From Phlebiopsis flavidoalba (lineage: Eukaryota > Basidiomycota > Agaricomycetes > Polyporales > Phanerochaetaceae), in NCBI GenBank assembly GCA_035772785.1, contig JAOCPU010000029.1, forward strand, positions 310,001 through 374,000: a stretch of 64,000 nt of DNA, in the 5' to 3' direction. Under the pieces are notes generated by a model that was not told where the DNA came from, did no database searches, and was given only the letters and a program-made list of their open reading frames with translations. A program made the translations under genes and the position numbers. Below, piece after piece: positions 46,533 through 58,311 of this stretch. Every line of letters starts with the position of its first letter. Position 1 is the stretch's first letter.

Positions 46533-48700
46533 ATGTATGTCAATAATATTCGAATTTGTAGCCGAAATACCAAAGCCCACGGGTTTCAGGGGCAGTTCTA
46601 CAGAGTCCGTTGCTGTCCGTAAGCCCGCTAAGTTTAGTTCTAGGTTTTACTATACTGTAAGGCACGGCATCCCCTGCGAGAACATGAGGGAGTTTAGGCT
46701 ATGGATCTGAGTCCTCTTTCAAAATGACTATGACTAATAGGCAGCGTGGAAAGTTAGGGCGGAGACAACCTTAAAAGTTTAACTCGTCGTAGGCCATATA
46801 AAGCAGCACCTGGGGACATCAATGTCTGGTGGTGCGTATTACATGGGCATGGACCGAGAATAAGCGAGTTTTCAATCACCTTCATCCGACATCGGTGAAT
46901 CCACTGATAATTCTTGTTGCGACTTTTCTTACACGTAATAATGTGACTGGTATATTCATGCTGATGTGCATCCTATGCTAGCCGATATGTGGCTGGTTGG
47001 AAGTGGAATGCCACCAATGTCCAAAAAGAACTTGGTGCAACCGTCGACACCTATCACCCACCTCCGTCACGGTGCAGCCTGTACCCTCCGGGCACTGCAA
47101 TAAACTGCATCAGGGCTTGCTGTGGGTTAAGTTTCTTTCATACGGCCCGAATCTGACGCGAGCCCCCAATTGACCTAACGAGTGCCAAATAGCATAAGCA
47201 AAAGCGCCCTCTCGGAGTGCTCTCGTCTGCCTAAAACCACACTTTCGACTCTTATCGCTAGCTTCCGTCGACGCTCAAGCGGGCCTTCACAAACAGCAAG
47301 AGTTAGTCTCGAATTTGACAGGTGCTTCCGAGCCCTAAGCCGAGATTCTTATTATTATTCGCCTTTACTTCCTGCGAAATCAAACGCGTGGTATTAAATG
47401 AATCGCAGAACGCCACAGCCTGAATGGGACTGCTTACGCACACACAGAGAAGCACACAAGCCCGGAATAGTCGTTGGAGGCGCACTAATTCCAAATGTCT
47501 CTTTCCAATCCCCATGAGCGGTAGAGGCACTAGAAGTATATAGTCGCAGGAGGCGGCGATCCGTCACGTAGGATGTATCATATGACGGACAAGAGAGTCG
47601 ATCAGACGTCTCGCCCAGATAGGCCGTGCCATGTGTATAGCTAAAAAGTGTATGGTCGCATGCCAACAACTGTAGATGTGGGCTGGAAGAACGTTTGAAA
47701 GGCGCGGGCAAGACGAGTCACACATATCCGTGGGCAGTAGAGCCAGTTGCTGTTATGTCGACATTGTAGCGGAACCAATGGCGATCACACGCCGCGCGCG
47801 CCGTATATCTGGCACGCGAAACTTCAGACTGCGTTGCCACCGATCCGACCACTCACAGAGTGCACAAAGGGCAAGGGACCTGCGACCAACCACAATTGGA
47901 CGCGGTTTGGACGAACTCGCCAGCGGTGACCGGTTGAGACTTTGTGGCCTGAGTACGTGTTAAACACGAACAGCCGAGCCCATAGCATGCCAGGTTGCTA
48001 ACCGGCTTGAATAGGAGACAGCGGGGATCGGCCGGCTTGGGAGCGCATGCGAGTCATATGGTGCCGGGGACTTGCACCAATGCATGAGCATTATCAAAAA
48101 TAAAAACCGTGGTTGGTGAGACAAACGATAACCGCAATTCCATGCACGAGCCACGGCTGACTCTGTGCCACACCTGAAGGGGGGGGGGGGGGGCATCCGG
48201 GCACCAAATGCGAAGCGCAACTCGCGTGCCCTGTGCCTATTTCAGTGTTTTGTGATCATTTTTCTGGTTGCGCCAATATGTCCGCCTCATATTCCCCAAA
48301 TAGTCAAACAAGAGAGTAGATCCGTGTAGGTAACTCGTGGAACCATGGTAGCACTATATAGACTTTCACGTTATTATTATGGTATTAGTGATGGGCTATT
48401 GAAACGCTGGACATTAATATCAGTATAAACAAGTATGCTAGTCTCAGTTATAGTTACCTCTACGCGTTAGGTTTCATCTAATCCAGTCAGACCATCGGGC
48501 GTCTTCATGGGGCGAACGCCCGTAACGGTTATTTGATTCTTCTTGCTAGGCATTGCCTGATGTCGATTGTGTGTGCCATTCGTAATGTAGAAGTCAGGAC
48601 TGTGATGCCCAGTCTGATTTTCTTTCACGGCTCTCGGAGACACTTCGTGTGACGTTCATACTCGGGGTGTAGAGTGTTGAATGGGCGTAGCCTTTGAAGA
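46533..48700. other. No recognisable gene
   Basis: About 2.2 kb of mixed composition. The longest frames are 105 codons (-) at 47394-47711 and 95 codons (+) at 47676-47963, neither with recognisable content. A run of 15 G lies at 48179-48193. Confidence 0.4.
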
Positions 48701-48713
48701 GCGGTTCAAGTAC

Positions 48714-49089
48714 CTAGGGGCAGAATGAGCGGTTCAAAACAGCTTCCGACGCACGGCCGGCTCTAGAATACCCCGGAAGCCATCGACCTCCACCCCGCGT
48801 CCATTCAAGGCACCAGAGTTGCACGGAAGCTTCAATTTGGGATACATGTGCCCACCGAAGATGTTGAGAGTACAGCCGCACCGAGGACGACCCAGCCGGC
48901 GGTAGCAAAGGGACAGCATGGGAAGATTCTCTTCGTGCTGCTGGTGCACGTCCGGACGGCAAGAGCAGGAACTGTGCTGTACAGGCGCCCGAGCGCGGCC
49001 AACGCGTCCTGTTCCATTCTTGTCCTCAACCAGCACACTCCCCGGCTCCTGCTCCTAAAGTACATCCTGCTATGTCTGAGTCGGGACAC
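48714..49089 (-). CDS. Small protein with possible mitochondrial presequence
   Basis: From an ATG at 49087-49089 the minus frame begins with an Arg-rich, Ser-containing, acid-poor stretch (MSRLRHSRMYFRSRSRG). It continues to a hydrophobic segment, FATAGWVVLGAAVLSTSSVG (about 48850-48910), over 85 codons; another frame continues to 48734. An N-terminal basic stretch plus one helix would fit a small mitochondrial inner-membrane protein. It would be transcribed divergently from the cyclophilin gene, with only 37 bases between start codons. No family recognised. Confidence 0.3.
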
Positions 49090-49126
49090 GGGAGACTAAG
49101 GTCCTTGGGATAAAACGCCCTGCGCG

Positions 49127-51975
49127 ATGGCCAAGGAGAGGATAGTGCTGTGGACGCAAGCGAGGACGTAAAAGCAGAGGCGGAGGATGATTCGGACGAC
49201 GACATTGGGCCCATGCCCATGCCCGCCGGCCATCTGTTCCTGGAGCAGTCATAGAAGAAGCGCAGAGGTGCGCGATAAAGAACATGACTCTACTTGTCTT
49301 GAAGTGCCTGAATTAACCCCCCAGTTCTCCTGCATGAGAAATCCTATACTTGGACCATATTGCCAAGTGCGGATCGTTACTATAGAGAGTTTCATGCACC
49401 GACTAGGTCATAAACTTTGCTGTTATCACAAGGTGCTGCATCCCACAAGAGCGGAGTGGAATGTCACCGACGTGGTCATTAATAGAGCGGCTTTCAGGCA
49501 CCGAATTTTTTAGAATCACAGTACGGTCCGTTGACACGGGTGCATTTGAGTGCGTGGTGTGGGGAGAAAAACGTTGATTGCACAGTGAATCAGGGGGCTC
49601 ATCATATCAGCTCAAGGCTACTCTATCAGCCGCACCATTTGGGCCCCCATTGTGGCGGTCTCTCTCTGCGAGTGCAGCGACAGACAATTGTTTGCAATGT
49701 GTAGCGGAAGATCTGGTAGCATAAAGGTGTTCGACGTAGGCAACTTCTTGTGGTGAGCGGATTACCCTGGTTTCCTAGCTTCTTCACGCTTATTGCGATA
49801 TTGACAGGACATGATCAACATGATAAACGCTAGATTACATGTACCACGCACGCGTGCTGCTAGGGTTGCATAGACAGTGGACCGACGACAAGCCCAGTCA
49901 AGGGCTCCTCGCTGTGTAAGTATGTTTCCTCTTTTCCTCGCCCACGCTCTTAGGCGTATTAATCATTCTTTAGGTCTGATCAGAGTTCTGGTGTCATTCG
50001 ACTATACGACGGTCGTGGCAACGGCCAGCCATTGGAACAAGGTCGACAAACTTCACCGAGCTTCAGTACACATCATCGGCGGTACGTTCCTACGTCTTAT
50101 CTGTGTTTCACCAAACATGACCTTTGCACATAGTATAGCGATCAGTACGGACTGTGTCATATCAGGAGACGATTCTGGCATGATCGAATATTGGCAGCCG
50201 TCAGAGCCGTTCGAACTCCCCAAAGAACGTGTCCCGGTATCTGTGGTCTTTTTTATAAGAGCGCTACAAATCTCTACGAGTTTAAGAAGGTACGTACATA
50301 TGCCGTAATATCATAACGATTCCTGGACCTAAGTAGGCTCTCTACAGGCAAAGTCAATACCCACATTTATAACGCTGTCCCCCGGAACTCGTCCTCATTT
50401 GTTACTTTCTCCTTGCCGGACCGCAAATCAGGATCTTAAGTCTCATTCCTTAATGGCAAGATGAAAATCGATCCTGTCGTTATGACGAGTCGCTCACCGC
50501 ACGCATTCAGGAAATGCAGCAAGCTGGCGATACAGCGGCATTGGAAGGTCGACGATATGGAATTGTCGTCACGAGGTCGACTGTTGCGCGTAGAGCGTAA
50601 GGAGCTCGAGCTTCCTGTGACGTCCGGATGGTACCGAGAAATACCAGGCATGTGATATAAATGTTGTTTGGGGACGAAGAGCGACTCGTCGTTTGTGCTA
50701 TATCCCCCACCCTATCAGGCGTAAAAGGGTATTGTTGAGCCTTTCAGCATTACACCCATCTCAAGTACTTTATAACGGTTACAGTCGGTCACACACTGTG
50801 ACAAAATCGACGTCCTCCGCCTGCTCGGCAAAAGACGAGGACTATACGATGGATGCAATTAAACCTTGTATACCAGGGCGCCCCGGCGAAGAAAGGTTCT
50901 TACATACAGCGGTGCGCGTGCGCTTCCGTCATATACCGTGTCACCTAAATCTAATAACTCATACGCAAGGCGGAGCCGCTGCATCGGCAAATCCCCTCTG
51001 TTAGCTGAGAAGGCTTGTCCGAGACCCTACTTTGGTGTTCTTGTGCAGCGGCTACAAGCGCCAAGAGATTCTACATGTTTACTCGCGCGGAACCGGAGTG
51101 CGTGATGTGCCGTTTACTCCGCCTGCACCAATCTCACTTTTCACAGGGACGACCAAATCTGGGCGGACCGTGACATCTTCAACGAGCGACCACTCGCGAA
51201 GAACAAACACAATCGCCATCGTCCACTCCTGCAATATCCAAAAGCAGTGTGCCTCCTACAGGTCGCCAATGCTGCTACCAATACCACACTACCCTTGGCG
51301 GGTACTTACACCTTCGTTCTCTATCCATCAAACAGGCCTCCCAAAAAGCTTTCCTGTTCAGAGAACTTTGTGGGTCCTGCCGGCGCAACATCGTGGTTAC
51401 TACCGAGAGGAATTACATTTTCCACACGCGCGTCATTCCGCAATTACAGTACAGGATCCAAACTGGCGATTGCCACTTTGTGATAGGGAACGAGGTGCCA
51501 GCACGGATTACCTCGAGTACTGGGGCGACGAGTTGCATGAGGATCGAATTCAGAGTGATCCTGTACAGGGCACGATAGGTACGGTTCTTCACCAATCTAG
51601 GACCCCTAAATACATGTACGTCGACCACACTGGATGCTATGCCGTATACACCTCGTCAGATAGACATGGCCAACGCAGCCGACGACCGATGGCACGAACG
51701 TATAACAGTTTTCTTATTCACCCACACAGCACGCCCGCGACGCCTTGGTCTTCGACAAGAGAAACAACACCAGGTCACGGTTCGGGCCTCCCTGGCCTTT
51801 ATTTTTCAATTTGTGTTATCCGGTCTAGAGGGTCGTTCATTCAGATCACGAGCACGTACGTAGCAACGTTGCCCCCCCCCCCCCCCCCCCCCCCCCCCAC
51901 CCCACTGTAACAAACGTCGACAAAGCCGTTCTGAACAAGACATCAAGAGATTATCAACCATTGATGTTGCAGTAG
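49127..51975 (+). CDS. WD40-repeat peptidyl-prolyl isomerase (PPWD1/cyclophilin type)
   Basis: Proteins of this architecture carry N-terminal WD40 repeats and a C-terminal cyclophilin domain and are spliceosome-associated in animals. From ATG 49127 an acidic head contains DSDDDIGPMPMPAGHLFLEQ (about 49188-49247), the usual start of this family. WD segments include GSIKVFDVGN (about 49712-49742), INMI, and DSGMIEYWQPSEPFELPK (about 50170-50225). A conserved spacer with DDMELS and ERKELELP follows. The cyclophilin part shows KAVENFVGPAGATS-like and GDEVPA..S segments across frames at about 51240-51560, SMANA at about 51665 and a TPW block at about 51742. The end reads IINIDVA with TAG at 51973-51975. 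A run of 27 C (51872-51898) breaks the last part. Catalytic Arg and Phe cannot be placed with certainty. Confidence 0.75.
51872..51898. repeat. Poly-C tract (27 C)
   Basis: The longest mononucleotide run in the window. It lies inside or at an intron of the cyclophilin gene, just before the last exon (TNVDKA onward). Confidence 0.9.
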
Positions 51976-52244
51976 GGATCACAACTAGGCTCACGCGACA
52001 GACCGTAGGACCTTGTGAGAACAGGTTTTGTGTCGGTGCAAAAAGGCAGGCATACCTCTAACGTTCGCTGAGTACTGTTGCATGGTGGTGCTTAGTTGCT
52101 ACTGGTATATCTTCCTCTTTGGGGATTGGCACAAAACCGTGCTCAATAGGTATTAATATACGGTCGCTGGGAGGCTGTTTTATGTATTCGTTTATCTCGG
52201 CCAAGAGGCATTGGAATGGGTTGTACTGGTCTAACTCAGAGGGC

Positions 52245-52815
52245 CTATACGCGATCCAAACACTCCGTACGAGTGGGAGTACGTTTCAGCTCGAACAAGG
52301 AAGACTTGCGGCTAACAAGTCGACGACCGAAACCGTGTGTGTTCGCGTGTGGGGTAGTTTGACCCTTGGTGTCGCCGACGTCGGCTACAAGGCTTTTTCG
52401 GACACGAAGAACTGCAAGATAAAGATGGTCCTGTATGTCACACACACTGATGCAGTCCCCCGCGATCACGTTTCGTGCTTGAGAGCGAACACGTGAAACC
52501 TCCAGCTCTACGTCGCTGAGGAATGGTCCAAAGGCACCTTCGTCGGGCACATAGGCAATTGGGTACTCCAGTAATATGGCAGCGAGGGGGCACGGCGTCC
52601 GCAGGGTTTGCTGTTGTTCCAAGAAATAGTTACTAACGGCGGTGACGGCTGGTTTTCGGCAGCTCGGTGCTGTATGTCTGCTCGGAGTGTATGAAAGGTG
52701 AGCTTCTAAATGCGAAGGGCAAGCCGATAGCTATTGATGTGTTGGACAGGGGTGACATGCGAACGGCTAGGTTCTGCACGGTACCACTGTAGATGATTGG
52801 TCTTTTGAGCGACAC
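52245..52815 (-). CDS. Hypothetical protein with LEYPIAYVPD segment
   Basis: A clean 125-codon minus frame (52245-52622) reads LLEYPIAYVPDEG, FLSDVELEV, CDIQDHLYL and ends ..ECLDRV. A second minus frame just upstream (52633-52815) contains NTSIAIGLPFAFRSSPFI. The pattern YP-[IV]-AYVP followed by a strand-like block and an LDRV end reminds me of fungal proteins annotated as C1orf74-like (DUF4504). I am not sure of this, and the N-terminus is missing or unreadable. Function is unknown. Confidence 0.4.
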
Positions 52816-53554
52816 AACAACTGGGGATTAGTCACGGTGACTTCTAAAGCGTTTGTAAGTAACAGGAGGTGCAATTTATGGAAGTATAGAATCTGTGCAT
52901 TGATGGATCTGACAGCAGAAAAACACGCCCCCTAACACAGCGACGCTTTCACGGGCAGTAATTTAACACATATAGAGGGATAGTCAATGCGACTGAGAAC
53001 TGGCAGCTGCGACAAATTCTAGCGTATAATCTAGCCAGCAGAGCCTTTTCGAATCACGGCCAGTGGAGAACCTTCGTAAAACGTACTTGTCACCCGACGT
53101 TGAAGAAAGAAATCACATAGGTAATCCCGTTATATAGTGAGGCAAATCGCGTTGAAGTAGATTATATCAGACCATACACGAAGCCACCGGAACGCTAATA
53201 CGATAGCGAATTCAAGACTAGGTTTGTCGAAAAAGTCTCCAGCTTCATTCGTGGTACTTTTTGGAAATGCATTTGTCTTTTCGACAAAAGTACTCGTGTA
53301 TCAGCCGAAGAGCCTCGTCGAAAGACTAGCATAGTTTGAATACTGGACCAGTGGAAACACAGCCAGTCGGAAGAGAAACGTCTTTCGCAAGCTGTGACGA
53401 AGTAAACTCTTCCCCCATATCATATTTTCCAAGATGGATCACGATTTTGAGTTACACAGTCGACGGAGGGAGAAGAGATGACGTACTCATGAATGACGCG
53501 CGAGGGGACCCCCCCTTTACCCGAGCTCGGAGGTACGCGCTACAAAAGTCCTAG

Positions 53555-55243
53555 AAGACCGAGGTCAAATTTAACATCTTCACTCCACCTGTCCATCACA
53601 GCATGTTTCCGACTTTCAAGAGCCGTTAGTCTACAACAACACATGGTTAAAGGGCCCGACCCGTATATGCTGTGCTTACTAGAGCCCATTTGTCGAAATG
53701 GACCTGCCATCTTTGAAGATCATGTTGTATTCAGGACACAGTCGCGGCCCGCATGAGACAAGGAGTCAAGGCATTGGACGCGAATGAATAGGGCTCGCGC
53801 GATTTACCTCACGAAACGCTTCCGTATGGGATACCTTTTTTGAACGGTACTACTATCGTCGAGAGCCTTGTGATTTGTGGCGGGTGTAAGGGAGGGATGG
53901 AGAAAGCCTCAATGGTTTTTAGGTCACGAGATGTTCCACCTTACGTCCCCGAAGATGGGGAAGGACACGGGGAGCATCCTTATGCATAATCCAAGCGATG
54001 GCAGGATAGTAAGCACGTGTTCAGTGTCGGAACATAGGCGAACCAGGAGAGCAGAGGACTGGCATGAGTGATTACTGGCTGCACCGATTCTTTTTAACAC
54101 GATCAAGCTCCAAGCACACAGCCAAATTACGCTCTCCTCCGAAGAAAGGGTCCTGCTTACATATCACTGAAAACTGAACGCACGCCCGCCGTTCTACCCG
54201 ACCCATCAATTAGCGCTGCGCTCTCTTCTGGCATCTGTGACGGAATCACTTTTCCACCTGACCGTAGGACGTTCCAGCGGAAGCGGATGCTAGCCATATC
54301 CCTAGTAGTGTAGAATAGTGGGCTTCAATAACGTGTTTGGGCGGATAGCAAGTAATAATTAAAAGCTTACCCTCACAGAAATGGCCATGGGTTGAGGACG
54401 GTCCCGCCTCAAAGTCACGATTTCATTGGATGGCTCCAAATTCCCCCTGCGTAGATAATGGAACGGGCGTGGCTTCATGCCGGGGACTGCCTGACGAGAA
54501 TAGTGGCTTGTTGCTTTCGATCACAGATTCAATGGCTGGAGTGTCGGAATACGCCAAGGTATAAAACCCGAGTCCTTGCATTATGAGTGTTATGAATAGA
54601 CCGTCCAACTGAATCTCTCCTCGACTGAAGTGGTCTGATAGTCCCACCAGATGAAACATAGAGAATGGTCGATATACTCTAGTGTTGTAACTTCTTGAGA
54701 GAGCTTGCATTTCATCAGAATTGTACATCGGCCTTGAACCAGTTGTTGCCAACAAAAGATGAAAAACAACACTATGACGTTGCTGTGCCTGGCCAGGCTT
54801 TCCGCGCTTGAAATCCGTGTGTACTGAATGTAAAAGAATGAACTGATGTTTTACCGGGCGTAGAGAAAGAGAGCAGACCTGCGTACGCAAGGATTATCTC
54901 TTTTCTGATGCCCCTAGCCTCCATCCATTCACCAATAAATTCTTGCAGACGGTTTCATCTGGCTAAGTCGAAACGGTCCCTATGAGCCATACAAGTGTAT
55001 GAGCGGACCGAAACTTGGTGCTTACTAGCTATTGTGGCGGTGTCGATGAAGTTACCACCAGCGTCATAGAACGCATCAAGCAGCTTGAAGCTGTTGTCCT
55101 TGTTCATGCTCCGAAGCCGATGGAATCTCACTTGTCACCGATGCTCATGGCACCGAGCTGAATGGGTGAGACGTGGACACCTGCACGAGATGCAAGTTGA
55201 CGATGACGACCAAGTCTGGTCTTGGGTTCCGGAGGAGCGCCAT
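53555..55243 (-). CDS. Aldo-keto reductase (aryl-alcohol dehydrogenase-like)
   Basis: This is an NADPH-dependent reductase of the AAD/norsolorinic acid reductase-like group, expected in the cytosol and often acting on aryl aldehydes in wood-decay fungi. From a start at 55243 the minus strand gives [20 protein letters not shown] across small shifts. [18 protein letters not shown] (about 55035-55090) contains the catalytic Asp. An intron (GTAAGC donor) is followed by [13 protein letters not shown] (about 54905-54945), [11 protein letters not shown], the catalytic-His block HWWD with TTSVEE (about 54612-54650), [13 protein letters not shown] and then a weak middle. The C-terminus reads [24 protein letters not shown] and [12 protein letters not shown] (about 53800-53845), which bind NADPH in the family. 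The exact stop is uncertain. Introns and single-base shifts interrupt it. Confidence 0.78.
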
Positions 55244-55259
55244 GAAGCCATTATGAGAG

Positions 55260-56800
55260 GCGTAGTTTTTGAAGTCTGTCTGATAGATGATACCGGTAGA
55301 TGAAATGAGCCCTTGAATTTTCCAGCTACTCTTATAGACCGTCAAACTTGTCTACGCCAATTAGACCACGTTATGCTGGGGTGTGCTGCGTAGCGTTTAC
55401 AGCTGCACCCCAGCGAAACCATTGCAGCGTGAGTTAGAAAGCTTCAAACACACATTGAAACCTGGATTTTTGTGGGAAATTTGTGCTCTGTGCCGTTGGA
55501 CATGTTACGGCGAGCTCGTCGAGCTGATTCTTTATTCCTTCGGTCTATCCGGAGATGTGGCGGCCTTGTAGTACCCTCCTCAATGCAAAAGCTAAGCTTG
55601 ATGAGGTACCAAATGCTACTCACGTTATTTTCACACCCACAACGGGCGATTTTTCGCCATGTTGCATCATCGCCGATTTTTCGGGATAGCGATGTCGGGG
55701 GCCACCTCTGCAGATTGTTAGCTGTCTCGGAGACGATGAACGCGTGCACAACGGCATGGTGAGTTTGCAAAATTTGAGACACTTCTATGCTGTCTGGTGG
55801 CCACGATGTGATGACATGAGCGCATAGGGGTCTAGCTCGGGCCCGTGCAATTCGTTGCCTCGCTGCCTCTATCGAAGGGCGGCGTGCAACACGTCAACTT
55901 GTCGCGAGGGATTACTTCCACAGACCAGAAGTATAGAACATCTTTCCATGCAGTCTCCAACGAAGCTTCAACAGGGGTAGGACGCCGACGCAATGCGAAT
56001 CATGACGCTGACGTGAGGATTATGCTGGGACATGGCCGACCTTTGATACAAAGGCCGCTGGATATTATCCACAACCTCCAGCGAGTAGCTGAAGATGATG
56101 AGCGTGAAGACATTCCACGCCCCGGATTTCAATTATACTACTTGTCGCAGAGTGCCATCAATTTCCACTAGAAAAACGGCTAGTAGTGAGCGCGACCTGT
56201 GCACCGAAGAACTGGCGGGCTGTGCCACGTACGTATACATCGATTTTTGCATTCGTATCAACAGTTATTTACTAGCATGAGTCAGAGCCTTGTGTCGCGA
56301 CAGACTCTCCTTATTCGTTTCGGAATGACGCCAATGAATGTATGTCTTGTAGGATCGACAGACCAAACGAAACACGGGATAAGAGGCGCGTAGTGGTCGA
56401 ACTTTGAATGAGAATTGGCCATTTTCGGATAGACTTGATGGCGTTTTGTGATCACCATTCCCACGTATGCGTAAGTATATAGCAACGTGCGGAAACTGAG
56501 GAGCCTTCATAAATAAGCACATCGATTTGTTAAGTATCTTGTACATGGTGGATAATGTGAGCAAAGACTGCCTTACTAGTAGTCATGGCAGTGGTTTGTA
56601 TATGCGAACCGGTCTATGTGGATAGCAAGCAAACAGTAAGAGATACAAATATATTGAGCACAGCGTACTACTCTCAACAAGTACGCATAATATAAGTATG
56701 TCGTCGTTGCAACAAAGCATGTTTGATGATGAGTTTTTGGTAAACGATAGCAATTGAAAACACGTAAACGATAGACAACTCAACACATTATAATATTGAT
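55260..56800. other. Unassigned frames, no recognised gene
   Basis: Overlapping frames of 96 codons (+) and 112 codons (-) at 55444-55782, 108 codons (+) at 55845-56171 and 99 codons (-) at 56265-56564. I could not match any to a family. The region may contain one small gene plus the promoter of the reductase. Confidence 0.35.
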
Positions 56801-56805
56801 GACAG

Positions 56806-58048
56806 TCACCTGGAAAGTGTCTCCTTGGGGCCCCACAGTTTCTCTCCATGCCTGACCACTATTGGCCCAAACATCCACGACAAGCCCACACACGTTCGAA
56901 ACGGCACCCAGATCCGGAAGAGCAAAGGGCTTGCCAGAGTGAGGGGTGTGTCACATACGACTGCCTTTAGGCCTTCTCTCACAGAGTTTGAAGCAGAGTT
57001 GCCTGTGAGAAGGCGCAGCAGACCGTGTGGCCTTTTGTTCTTCCGTTGTTCCGTCTGCATGAAGGGCGTTAGCTTGCAGGATGTCTACATCCTGTGCGGA
57101 CTCATGGGAATCTAGCAAGTTGCTCTGCCCGGGGAAGAGCACTGAGTCCGACGTTGAGTACGTAAGAAGACGGAGCGCGGAGTCATCCAGGTCGATAGAC
57201 AGCAAAGAGGCAATGAGAGACAAGATGGGCACAACGGACGCGTGGGTGCGGGTGTGTATCTCGGAGCCCGAGCGGAGGAGAGGCTGCTGGAGCTGGGACT
57301 GCGTGCGCGCGCGATAGGAGGACAGAGGTTGGTAGACTGCATTGGGAAGCGTTTCCACTTGACTTCGAGAAAGTGGAGGACGTCTGACGAGACGTTGGTG
57401 TTCAATATCACCCTCCGGTTCGAACGCCCAGGATGTGTCCTCGATAGGCAGATCGTCGCTCTCGCCCTCTGTCCATTCCCAGACCTCCACCTCTGGCTCC
57501 AGAGTAGCGTCCCCAACAGGACTGAACACGGCTTCGTCGTGTTCCCCAACGGAAGTCAATCTGTGCAGCGATCCCGTACGACTTCGCGTCGTCTCTGTTG
57601 AAGTGAGAGCTTATACTGCTGTTCCTAGACCGGCCCGAGCTTTCGGTGAAATTCTCGGAGAGGTCTGAGGGTGTTTGAGAATATTGAGGAGCCACCCGGG
57701 CTTGCAGGAAGAGAAGATGGAACAGGGAATATGTAAAACGGATCGTTGGTCGACCTCGACGGAGAGCTGATACGGAGATGACCGCGAGCTCTCGAGCCTT
57801 CCGCGGATGGTTGCGTGACGGTGGCTGTATTTCGGGTTGGTGGCGGCTTGAAGTAGGTCGCCATCATGACAGATGGTGGTAAGGACGAGCCTCGTATACG
57901 GAGAGATCAGGGTCTGGGACAACTCCAGAGTCCAAACAAGGCGCTTGCGAGACACGCCACACCGCCGTGGGAAAGTTGGTCGCCAGTATGGCATCAGTTC
58001 CGCCATCTCCTCGTCTGCGTTCGACAAGAGTACTATGTGGTGGCGTAA
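56806..58048 (-). CDS. Unrecognised protein with acidic and hydrophobic segments
   Basis: A 202-codon minus frame without interruption (56951-57559) is one of the cleanest in the window. It holds an acidic stretch (EVEVWEWTEGESDDLPIEDT), an Arg/Ser-rich stretch and a helix-like PILSLIASLLSIDLDDSALR. Another minus frame carries it on to 56806 with an aromatic hydrophobic segment (FRIWVPFRTCVGLSWMFG). Upstream minus frames to about 58048 are Ser/Pro/Arg-rich and probably disordered. Together they suggest a protein of about 350-400 residues with one or two membrane-associated segments. Family and function are unknown. Confidence 0.45.
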
Positions 58049-58311
58049 CTAACAGGTTCTATATCTCAGTTAGATGATTGTTGCTAATTCTCTTCTTCTG
58101 CATTTCCAGATAAGTGTCTCCGTATTCACCGAGAGTGGGCACCATACGACCTCGTGTGCCACGTAAGGCACACCCGTCCAGCTCGGAGCCCGTCTCTCAC
58201 TATGGTCCAAACCTGCCTATATGCTGCTAGCCAGCTAGGATGCTACCCTTTACTCCAAACTCATGCCTTGTCTTTCATGTTGCCATAAGCATGGGTGGCT
58301 GAGCAACGTCA

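Noticed and set aside
55444..55782. BTB/POZ-domain protein, suggested by a plus frame with an LFSHPQ..FR-like stretch
   Set aside because: Only a few residues match the expected pattern and the order of later BTB motifs is missing.
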